A stretch of DNA of 8,794 bases. Origin: Eubacteriales Family XIII. Incertae Sedis bacterium. GTDB lineage: Bacteria; Bacillota_A; Clostridia; Peptostreptococcales; Anaerovoracaceae. Shown here in pieces: positions 1-6,391 of the stretch (position 1 is its first letter; every line of letters begins with the position of its first letter). Made by a program: the position numbers and the translations under genes. Under the pieces are notes generated by a model. It did no database searches and was not told where the DNA came from. It was given only the letters and a program-made list of their open reading frames with translations. Where the stretch lies: contig JAITLA010000206.1 of NCBI GenBank assembly GCA_031278145.1, positions 1 to 8,794 of the forward strand, read 5' to 3'.

Positions 1-3
1 TTG

Positions 4-40
4 CCTGTTTTACGCGGCTTTAGCCGCAGTGTAAAACAGG
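4..40. repeat. Strong two-part hairpin at the left window edge
   Basis: A 10-bp perfect stem (CCTGTTTTAC at 4-13 with GTAAAACAGG at 31-40) carries a second stem (GCGGC at 14-18 with GCCGC at 23-27) closed by a TTTA loop, with a 3-nt bulge (AGT, 28-30) on the right side. No T-run follows on the plus strand, so it is not a standard terminator. The next stretch (about 41-85) has a weak GCCTC/GAGGC pairing (53-57 with 74-78) and no gene. The hairpin may be the end of a repeat or a feature of an upstream gene outside the window. Its role is unknown. Confidence 0.6.
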
Positions 41-105
41 ACAGCGAAGTGAGCCTCGGGCGAACGGAGGAATGAGGCGAAGCCGAATGTTGGACGGAGC
101 CAAAA

Positions 106-198
106 TTGAAATTGCGTGATTTACCGGCATGGGCCACAGTGCCAAACCTGCCCAATACACAAAAGAACCGTCCCCGTGTGTACTTTGTCAGTGACCTC
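106..198. repeat. Interspersed repeat, copy 1 (lacks the left arm)
   Basis: These 93 bases match 4577-4669 with six differences by eye. The copy keeps an internal hairpin (GGCAT at 126-130 with GTGCC at 139-143; the other copies have a perfect GGCAC/GTGCC pair) and the right arm containing GAACCGTCCCC (165-175), followed by a shared tail ending in GTGACCTC. The left arm with GGGGACGGTTC, present in both downstream copies, is missing. A short match, AATGTTGGA, recurs at 86-94, about 12 nt upstream of the aligned part, as if this copy differs by a small insertion or deletion. It looks like a non-coding REP or MITE-like element; similar GGGGACGGTTC palindromes are, as I recall, scattered through clostridial genomes. 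No transposase is in the window. Confidence 0.85.
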
Positions 199-226
199 CG
201 GAAAAGCCGCGATGGGATCTTTCGTC

Positions 227-255
227 TTGACTAAATCGCTTCCGGCAAGTATCCT
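227..255 (+). promoter_or_regulatory. Putative sigma-A promoter for the E1 operon
   Basis: A -35 box TTGACT (227-232) and a -10 box TATCCT (250-255) are separated by 17 bp. The -35 matches five of six consensus bases and the -10 four of six. Transcription would start near 262, about 83 nt before the E1 alpha start codon. The promoter begins 29 bp after the end of the repeat copy. This is pattern matching only. Confidence 0.5.
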
Positions 256-306
256 TATTATTGGGTGCGGACGCGTTTTGCGCGCCGGCGCCGCCATCGC
301 CACACG

Positions 307-321
307 GGGCCCGCAGGGCCC
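307..321 (+). other. GC hairpin just before the E1 alpha ribosome binding site
   Basis: Two GGGCCC blocks (307-312 and 316-321) separated by GCA can pair into a 6-bp all-GC stem with a 3-nt loop. The Shine-Dalgarno sequence GAAAGGA (328-334) follows 6 nt later, so the fold could affect ribosome access. There is no T-run. The bases are visible; an effect on translation is inference. Confidence 0.4.
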
Positions 322-344
322 GCCGATGAAAGGACTGACGAAAC

Positions 345-1355
345 ATGAACGATCCGGCGCAGCCGCGCAAGGACGGGGCCTTTCTCGAAAGGCTCATGGA
401 GCGCATGATGCTCGTGCGAAGCTTTGAGGAGGAGGTGCTTTCGCTGTTCAAGCAGGGGAAGCTTCACGGGACCACGCATCTTTGCGTGGGGGAGGAGGCG
501 ACGGGGGTCGGCAGCGCGTTCGCGCTCGCGCCGCAGGACTGCGTGCTGTCCACCCACAGGGGGCACGGGCAGCTGCTCGCCAAGGGCGCCTCCGCGCGGG
601 ACATGATGGCCGAAATGCTGGGCCGGGAGGCCGGCACGAACCGCGGCCGCGGCGGCTCCATGCACATAACGGCGCTCGGGGTGAACGCCTTCGGCGTGGG
701 CGGCGTGATCGGCGCCGGCTGCCCGATTGCGTGCGGCGTGGCGCTCTCGTTCAAGCTGCGCGGGGAAAGGGATCGCATCGCGGCCGTCTTTTTCGGCGAC
801 GGCTCGACCAACGCGGGCGCCGTGCACGAGGCCATGAACCTCGCCGCCGCGTGGCGTCTGCCGCTCCTGTTCATATGCACGAACAACGGCTACGGCATGA
901 GCACGCCGCTCGCGAAGGCGGTCAACGATACGGATCTGACGAAGCGCGGCCACCCCTACGGCATCCGGAGCACGGAAACGGACGGCGACGACGTGCTGGC
1001 CGTGTACGAGGCCGTCCGCGCGGCGCGCGCGTATATCGTGAAGGAGGAACGACCCGCCTTTGTCGTGGAGCACACCTATCGCACGAGCGGGCATTCCAAG
1101 AGCGACCGCAACCTCTATCGGACGGAGGCGGAGATCGCGCGCCGTCTGTCGGAAAACCCCGTCGCGCGCTTCGCGCGTTTCATGCGGGACAACGGTTTTT
1201 CCGAGGCCGATATAGAGGCGATAGGCCGGCGGGTGGCGGCGGAGATGGCCGAGGCGAGGGCTTATGCGGAGGCTTGTCCCTATCCCGCCGCCTCGCCTTG
1301 GGAGCTCGAAGCGGAGGTGTACGGCGGGCATGGAGATGAAAACGGCGATGCGTGA
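345..1355 (+). CDS. acoA: Thiamine-diphosphate-dependent dehydrogenase E1, alpha subunit (acetoin or pyruvate dehydrogenase type)
   Basis: This 336-residue protein is the thiamine-diphosphate-binding half of a heterotetrameric E1, which decarboxylates a 2-oxoacid (or cleaves acetoin) and passes the acyl group to lipoyl-E2. The cofactor and Mg motif is clear: GDG at 151-153 and NN at 180-181, with the family signature HEAMNLAAAWRLP between them. The active-site loop reads SGHSKSDRN (from 248), typical of the acetoin dehydrogenase and pyruvate dehydrogenase alpha family. GRGGSMHI upstream also fits. Length is normal and both ends look intact. The start ATG has GAAAGGA 10 nt upstream. The reading frame overlaps the beta gene by 26 nt, which suggests translational coupling. 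Family assignment is strong; choosing acetoin, pyruvate or a branched-chain oxoacid as substrate is not possible from sequence alone, so the gene symbol is provisional. Confidence 0.93.
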   Translation: MNDPAQPRKDGAFLERLMERMMLVRSFEEEVLSLFKQGKLHGTTHLCVGEEATGVGSAFALAPQDCVLSTHRGHGQLLAKGASARDMMAEMLGREAGTNRGRGGSMHITALGVNAFGVGGVIGAGCPIACGVALSFKLRGERDRIAAVFFGDGSTNAGAVHEAMNLAAAWRLPLLFICTNNGYGMSTPLAKAVNDTDLTKRGHPYGIRSTETDGDDVLAVYEAVRAARAYIVKEERPAFVVEHTYRTSGHSKSDRNLYRTEAEIARRLSENPVARFARFMRDNGFSEADIEAIGRRVAAEMAEARAYAEACPYPAASPWELEAEVYGGHGDENGDA

Positions 1356-2322
1356 GATCACATATGCGGAGGCCGTGCGCGAGGCGATGTGCGAGGAGAT
1401 GCGGCGCGACGAGAACGTGTTTTTCATGGGGGAGGATATCGGCGTGTACGGCGGCGCCTTCGGCGTGTCCGCGGGCATGCTGCGGGAGTTCGGCGCGGCG
1501 CGCGTCCGCGAAACACCGATATCGGAAACGGCCTTCGTCGGCGCGGGCGTCGGCGCGGCGCTGATGGGCATGCGCCCGATTGTCGAGCTGATGTTCTCCG
1601 ATTTCATCTCGGTCTGCATCGATCAGATCATCAACCAGGCGGCCAAGCTGCGCTTCCTCTTCGGCGGCGCGGTCAGCGTGCCGATGGTGCTGCGTGCCGC
1701 CGCCGGCGGCGGCACGGGCGCAGCCGCGCAGCATTCCCAGTCGCTCGAGAGCCTGTACACGAACATACCCGGCCTCAAGGTCGTCGTGCCCTCGACGGCC
1801 TATGACGCCAAGGGTCTGCTGAAATCGGCGATTCGCGATGACAACCCCGTGATCTTTCTGGAGCAGAAGAGGCTCTATCGCGTCAAGGGCAAGGTGCCCG
1901 AGGCGGCGTACACCGTGCCGCTCGGCCGCGCCGATTGCAAGCGGGAGGGGGAGGACGTCAGCGTCATAAGCTACGGGCGCACGGTGGGGATGTGCCTCGA
2001 AGCGGCCGCAAGGCTGGCGGAGGACGGCATAAGCGCGGAGGTGATCGATCTGCGCAGCCTGCTGCCGCTCGACGCGGACGCGATCCTGCGGAGCGTGCGA
2101 AAGACGCGCCGCGCCGTGATCGTGCACGAGGCCGTCACGTTTTCGGGCTTCGGCGCGGAGATCGCCGCGCGGATAGCGGCCGACGAGGCGCTGTTTTGCC
2201 TGAAGGCGCCGATCAAGCGCGTCGGCGCGTATTCCTGCCCGGTACCCTTCAGCCCCGGGCTGGAGGAAAGCGTGCTCCCGTCGTCCGCGCGGATAGAGGC
2301 GGCGATCCGGGAAATCCTTTGA
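1330..2322 (+). CDS. acoB: Thiamine-diphosphate-dependent dehydrogenase E1, beta subunit
   Basis: This 330-residue protein is the partner of the preceding alpha subunit; together they form the alpha2-beta2 E1 enzyme. The N-terminal half has the pyrimidine-binding transketolase fold, with MGEDIGVYGGAFGVS, the conserved glutamate of ISETAF (E66) that activates thiamine, and GMRPIVELMFSDF. QHSQ (H135) is the conserved active-site histidine region. The C-terminal half (about 200-330) has the transketolase C-domain with VIDLRSLLPLD and HEAVTFSGFGAEIA. The chosen ATG (1330) has GGAGGT at 1313-1318, 11 nt upstream. ATG codons at 1336 and 1348 are also possible; the family often begins at MREITYAEA, which is the 1348 start. 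Nothing resembling E2 or E3 follows: the next gene is a peptidase with its own promoter. Substrate is uncertain, as for the alpha subunit. Confidence 0.92.
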   Translation: MEMKTAMREITYAEAVREAMCEEMRRDENVFFMGEDIGVYGGAFGVSAGMLREFGAARVRETPISETAFVGAGVGAALMGMRPIVELMFSDFISVCIDQIINQAAKLRFLFGGAVSVPMVLRAAAGGGTGAAAQHSQSLESLYTNIPGLKVVVPSTAYDAKGLLKSAIRDDNPVIFLEQKRLYRVKGKVPEAAYTVPLGRADCKREGEDVSVISYGRTVGMCLEAAARLAEDGISAEVIDLRSLLPLDADAILRSVRKTRRAVIVHEAVTFSGFGAEIAARIAADEALFCLKAPIKRVGAYSCPVPFSPGLEESVLPSSARIEAAIREIL

Positions 2323-2433
2323 GGCGTGCGGCGCGCGCGGCGTTGCGCGCGTCCTTGCCGGGCGTTTTTGCGCGCGGTGAAATGGGATAATATGGAACTG
2401 CTCACAGGAATTTTTGCGCCGATGGGCGGGCCT

Positions 2434-2450
2434 TGTGAAGGTTTTGTGAA
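2434..2450 (+). promoter_or_regulatory. Upstream direct-repeat pair TGTGAA-N5-TGTGAA
   Basis: TGTGAA at 2434-2439 and again at 2445-2450 repeat with an 11-bp period; a T before each extends the match to TTGTGAA. This is the layout of an OmpR/PhoB-family response-regulator site. Half-sites start 42 and 31 bp before those of the pair at 2476-2492, about four and three helical turns, so all four could lie on one DNA face. The fourth base is G where the WalR consensus has A or T, so this pair is only a relaxed match. It lies just upstream of the -35 box. Function is inferred. Confidence 0.45.
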
Positions 2451-2465
2451 ATTTCGAAAAAGCCG

Positions 2466-2494
2466 TTGACTTTTCTGTAACAATTCTGTAATAT
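2466..2494 (+). promoter_or_regulatory. Sigma-A promoter of the M23 peptidase gene
   Basis: The -35 box TTGACT (2466-2471) and the -10 box TAATAT (2489-2494) are separated by exactly 17 bp, in an AT-rich island inside GC-rich DNA. Transcription would start near 2501, giving a 5' leader of roughly 146 nt. A second, weaker extended -10 (TGG then GATAAT, 2383-2391) lies upstream without a good -35. Confidence 0.7.
2476..2492 (+). promoter_or_regulatory. WalR (YycF)-like box, TGTAAC-N5-TGTAAT
   Basis: TGTAAC (2476-2481), AATTC, then TGTAAT (2487-2492) fits the published WalR consensus TGTWAH-N5-TGTWAH at every position. The wider match, TTCTGTAA repeated at 11 bp (2473 and 2484), is a tandem direct repeat as expected for an OmpR-family regulator. 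WalRK controls peptidoglycan hydrolase genes in Bacillus and Staphylococcus, and the next gene is one. The box lies in the -35/-10 spacer and overlaps the -10, which would favour repression or remodelling over classical activation. A PhoB/PhoP-type site has the same spacing and is the main alternative. Confidence 0.5.
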
Positions 2495-2543
2495 TATCAT
2501 GCGCTCCAACGAGGATCAATATCCATCGAACTTTCAATAAAGT

Positions 2544-2607
2544 GGCGGAGGTCCCATTTGCCCGCCGCGAATGGCGTCGCCATTCGATTTTCATCGGCCG
2601 GAAGCCG
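2544..2607 (+). promoter_or_regulatory. Hairpin-rich 5' leader of the M23 peptidase gene
   Basis: Three stems follow one another in the leader: GGCGG/CCGCC (2544-2548 with 2562-2566), a perfect 8-bp stem CGAATGGC/GCCATTCG with a 3-nt loop (2568-2586), and CGGC/GCCG (2595-2598 with 2604-2607). No T-run follows, so this is not a terminator. I do not recognise a known riboswitch; the conserved blocks of the cyclic-di-AMP (ydaO) class, which often precedes cell-wall hydrolases, are not apparent. The remaining leader to 2631 shows nothing else. Confidence 0.4.
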
Positions 2608-2646
2608 TATTTAGAGGATTGTACGTATTGCAGAGAGGTTGTTTTT

Positions 2647-4236
2647 ATGAATCCATGGAATCGCATTCGCGGGACTGAGGACGAGAGAACGCCCCATAGG
2701 GAGGCGCGTGCGCGTTTCGCGCGTTTCATTCGCCGCGGCGCGCTGCGGTTTCGGCGCAGGGCCGGCTTGCTTTGCGCGCGGGCGGCCACGTCGCTGCGGC
2801 GCCGGGGCCGTGGGCTTGCGGAGCTCGTCGCGCCGGCGTGCGCGCGTGCGCGGGCGTTTTGGTCGCCGCGTCTTTCGCGGGCGGCGAGCACGATGCGCCT
2901 TATCGCCATAGCGGCGGCGGTGATCGTCGGCCCGCCGGTCGCGGGCCTTGCTTCGCGCGTGTCCGCGTGGCTCTTGCGGCGCTTCGGCCTGCGCGGGCGG
3001 CGGCTGTGCGCCGGCGCCGGCGGGCTTGCCTTTGCGGCCTTGCTTACGATATGCGTCTTGTGGGCGCCGGCGGCCCCGGCGCCCGACGCGGACGCATCCG
3101 CGCGGGTTCTCGCAAGCGAGGACGGACCCGCAATCGAGGAAGAAGAAAACGGCGGGAGCGTTGCTTCCTCCGGCGCTTCCGCGGTCGCGGAAGCGCCGGC
3201 GACGCCGGAGCGGACCGCGTGGGAGCTGCGCATAGACGGCGCGCCGGTTGTGGCCCTCGCGTCGCAGGCGGAGGCGGAGAGCGTGCTCGAACGGGTGAAG
3301 GCGAGCTATCTGGGCGGCGATTCGGAGCTTCTTGCGGCCGAGATCAAGGAGGATGTGCGGATAGCGGAGGTCGAGGCGGATTCCGCCGCGCTTTCGGAGC
3401 TCACGGTCGTGGACGCGGCCGTGTCCTACATACTGACCGGAAGCAAGGAGCCCAAGGTGTATACCGTCCAAAGCGGCGATACCGTGTGGGAGATCACGCG
3501 GGCCAACGGCATCAGCCAGGACGAGCTCGTCAAGTCAAATCCGGGCCTGGTTCCGAACAAGCTCAAGATAGGCCAGCAGCTCAACCTCTACGAAACGAAA
3601 CCCTATCTGACGATTCGCACGGTGGAGATCGCAAGCAAGCTTGAGCCCATCGCGTTCCAAACGACTTATCAAAATTCGGATGAGCTGTACAAGGGACAGA
3701 CGAAGATACTCGTCGCGGGCGTCCCCGGCGCCAAGGCGACGCAGACCCGGCTCACAAAGGAAAATGGCATGGTCGTGGAATCCGTCGAGCTCGGCTCGGT
3801 CGTCACGGCGGAACCGCAGCCGCAGACCGCGCTGGTCGGCACGAAGCCGCTGGAAACCTTCACGGGCTCCGGCAGCCTGATCAGCCCGCTCACGCACATA
3901 GAGATCTCGTCGGGCTTCGGATCGCGCGGCAAGCGGCGACATCTGGGCGTGGATATGCGCAGCCCCAAGGGCAGCCCGGTATACGCGGCGGACGGCGGCG
4001 TGGTCACGACCTCGACCTACAAGGGCAGCTACGGCAATCTGATCGTGCTGAACCACGGCAACGGGCTCGAAACCTATTACGCCCATTGCGATACGCTTCT
4101 CGCATCGGTCGGGGATGTCGTCGCCCAAGGGCAGCAGATCGGGACCGTCGGCATCAGCGGCAACGCGACGGGCTATCACCTGCATTTTGAGGTGCGGGTG
4201 TATGGGGCCTACCAAAACCCCCTGAATTACTTCTAG
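2647..4236 (+). CDS. Membrane-anchored M23 peptidoglycan endopeptidase with LysM and G5 domains
   Basis: This 529-residue cell-wall hydrolase is predicted to cut peptide cross-bridges of peptidoglycan outside the membrane. In order: an 84-residue N-terminal tail with 23 arginines and no lysine; a hydrophobic stretch (about 85-102) broken by a double proline; a second, stronger one (about 120-139); an acidic, Ala/Pro-rich linker; a region of about 195-265 of unclear fold; LysM (272-314, YTVQSGDTVWEI); a G5-like domain (about 319-398); and a C-terminal M23 domain (about 420-529). The zinc and catalytic residues are all present: H432 and D436 (HLGVD), H480 (YAH) and H511/H513 (HLHFE). The ATG start is chosen because AGAGAGG (2632-2638) sits 8 nt upstream. 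An upstream in-frame GTG (2542) would translate through the leader hairpins and is rejected. A promoter and WalR-like box precede the gene. Enzyme class is secure; the physiological role is not known. Confidence 0.92.
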   Translation: MNPWNRIRGTEDERTPHREARARFARFIRRGALRFRRRAGLLCARAATSLRRRGRGLAELVAPACARARAFWSPRLSRAASTMRLIAIAAAVIVGPPVAGLASRVSAWLLRRFGLRGRRLCAGAGGLAFAALLTICVLWAPAAPAPDADASARVLASEDGPAIEEEENGGSVASSGASAVAEAPATPERTAWELRIDGAPVVALASQAEAESVLERVKASYLGGDSELLAAEIKEDVRIAEVEADSAALSELTVVDAAVSYILTGSKEPKVYTVQSGDTVWEITRANGISQDELVKSNPGLVPNKLKIGQQLNLYETKPYLTIRTVEIASKLEPIAFQTTYQNSDELYKGQTKILVAGVPGAKATQTRLTKENGMVVESVELGSVVTAEPQPQTALVGTKPLETFTGSGSLISPLTHIEISSGFGSRGKRRHLGVDMRSPKGSPVYAADGGVVTTSTYKGSYGNLIVLNHGNGLETYYAHCDTLLASVGDVVAQGQQIGTVGISGNATGYHLHFEVRVYGAYQNPLNYF

Positions 4237-4279
4237 AGAGGATACCACGCATAAATATCTCCGCTTCGCTTCGCTTTTA

Positions 4280-4288
4280 TGGTATAAT
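4280..4288 (+). promoter_or_regulatory. Extended -10 promoter element upstream of cysS
   Basis: TGG followed by TATAAT (4283-4288) is a perfect extended -10. No TTGACA-like box lies 16-18 bp upstream, which extended -10 promoters can tolerate. Transcription would begin near 4295, about 500 nt before cysS and 28 nt before the terminator hairpin. The element also sits in a small palindrome (GGTAT-A-ATACC, 4281-4291). Confidence 0.5.
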
Positions 4289-4322
4289 ACCTCTCAGGGG
4301 GGCGGAGGCCGGGAAGAAGGAT

Positions 4323-4354
4323 CGCCCTCGGGCTTTGGCCGGGGGCGTTTTGTT
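4323..4354 (+). terminator. Rho-independent terminator or attenuator
   Basis: A 9-bp stem with one T-G pair (CGCCCTCGG at 4323-4331 with CCGGGGGCG at 4339-4347) and a 7-nt loop is followed by TTTTGTT (4348-4354). It lies 87 nt after the M23 stop codon and probably ends that transcript. The extended -10 element is between the stop codon and this terminator, so it could also attenuate transcription toward cysS. Confidence 0.7.
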
Positions 4355-4441
4355 GTCGCGCGGCGAGCGAGGCAGACATTACGCAGTAAATGGCCGGAAG
4401 GCGCCATTCGAGAATTCCCCGGTCGCATAGGAGGCCACCGG

Positions 4442-4537
4442 AACACATGGGGACGGTTCATTTGTGTAACACATACAATGTTGGAATTGCGCGATTTACC
4501 GGCACGGGCCACAGTGCCAAACCTGCCCAATACACAA
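4442..4537. repeat. Interspersed repeat, copy 2 (first unit of a 96-bp tandem)
   Basis: This 96-bp unit is followed directly by a second one with four base differences. It begins AACACATGGGGACGGTTC and contains the internal hairpin GGCAC (4501-4505) with GTGCC (4514-4518). It lacks the right arm (GAACCGTCCCC), so the tandem as a whole has two left arms and one right arm. The stretch between the terminator and this unit (4355-4441) holds only small hairpins, such as AATGGC/GCCATT and CCGGT/ACCGG, and no gene. Confidence 0.9.
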
Positions 4538-4669
4538 AACACATGGGGACGGTTCATTTGTGTAACACAGACAATGTTGGAATTGCGCGATTTATCGGCA
4601 CGGGCCACAGTGCCAAACCTGCCTAATGCACAAAAGAACCGTCCCCGTGTGTACTTTGTCAGTGACCTC
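4538..4669. repeat. Interspersed repeat, copy 3 (complete, with both inverted arms)
   Basis: The only complete copy. A 23-nt left arm (4540-4562, core GGGGACGGTTC at 4545-4555) is the reverse complement, with two mismatches, of the right arm (4629-4651, core GAACCGTCCCC at 4636-4646). The internal hairpin pairs GGCAC (4597-4601) with GTGCC (4610-4614). A tail (4652-4669, ending GTGACCTC) is shared with copy 1. The DNA or RNA could fold into a long stem with an inner hairpin. It resembles REP or MITE-like palindromic repeats mobilised in trans. It sits inside the presumed cysS leader. Confidence 0.9.
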
Positions 4670-4702
4670 TCGCATAGCGACCGGTTGGAATTTACCGTCA
4701 AA

Positions 4703-4721
4703 CGCCGCGTCCTTTGCGGCG
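4703..4721 (+). other. Small GC hairpin in the cysS leader
   Basis: CGCCGC (4703-4708) pairs with GCGGCG (4716-4721) across a 7-nt loop, GTCCTTT. It is about 78 nt upstream of the cysS start. cysS genes of Bacillota are often controlled by a T-box RNA, but I find no GGUGGNACC core in this leader, so I call it only a hairpin. Confidence 0.4.
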
Positions 4722-4798
4722 GTGCGAAGAGCGGAGAGGATTGCCAAGCCCAAGGCCGACTGCCTCCGGACAGCAACGAAAACCGCAAGGGTGGTGAA

Positions 4799-6211
<1,413 letters not shown>

Positions 6212-6266
6212 GGGCGTCACGCTTGTGAATTCGAGGAGCCCGACCTGTCCGGCGAACGGCGCAAAG

Positions 6267-6301
6267 CCGTCCTGCGCGGTGGCGCATACGCGCGCGGACG
6301 G
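6267..6301 (+). other. Hairpin in the cysS to transporter spacer
   Basis: CCGTCC (6267-6272) pairs with GGACGG (6296-6301), enclosing TGCGC (6273-6277) with GCGCA (6282-6286) and a one-sided bulge. No T-run follows, so termination is not indicated. The rest of the 180-bp spacer (6212-6391) is GC-rich with short palindromes. A GATAAT (6381-6386) lies too close to the next start codon to be a convincing promoter. Confidence 0.35.
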
Positions 6302-6391
6302 TCTGCCGGCCTCGATTGTCCATGTCGATCCCGGTGGCGCGCCGGCCTTTGCGGAGATCCGCCAAAGTGAACGGTAAAGGGATAATTTTGT

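Noticed and set aside
1264..1329. Upstream extension of E1 beta
   Set aside because: The added residues (MRRLVPIPPP and on) are out-of-frame translation of the alpha C-terminus and do not resemble the family.
2325..2369. Terminator after E1 beta
   Set aside because: GCGCGC blocks (2331-2336 and 2345-2350) can pair, but the T-run (2365-2369) is about 14 nt away from the stem, so the structure is not a convincing intrinsic terminator.
2542..2646. GTG start giving 35 more residues on the M23 protein
   Set aside because: It lacks a clear ribosome binding site and would translate the leader hairpins. ATG 2647 has AGAGAGG 8 nt upstream.
4390..4626. Small ORF encoding a 32-residue tandem peptide repeat
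   Set aside because: It is created by the 96-bp DNA repeat, which also leaves other frames open, and has no convincing ribosome binding site.
106..4669. CRISPR array
   Set aside because: Only three copies exist, two in direct tandem without unique spacers, the units are about 96 bp, and there are no cas genes.
4478..4798. Upstream extension of CysS by 107 residues
   Set aside because: The extra codons run through the 96-bp repeats and have no similarity to CysS. The family start MRIYNTL at 4799 has its own Shine-Dalgarno sequence.
4295..4798. T-box riboswitch ahead of cysS
   Set aside because: Expected in Bacillota, but no GGUGGNACC core is found. The AAGGGTGGT at 4787-4795 resembles its beginning but is the cysS Shine-Dalgarno region and lacks the rest.
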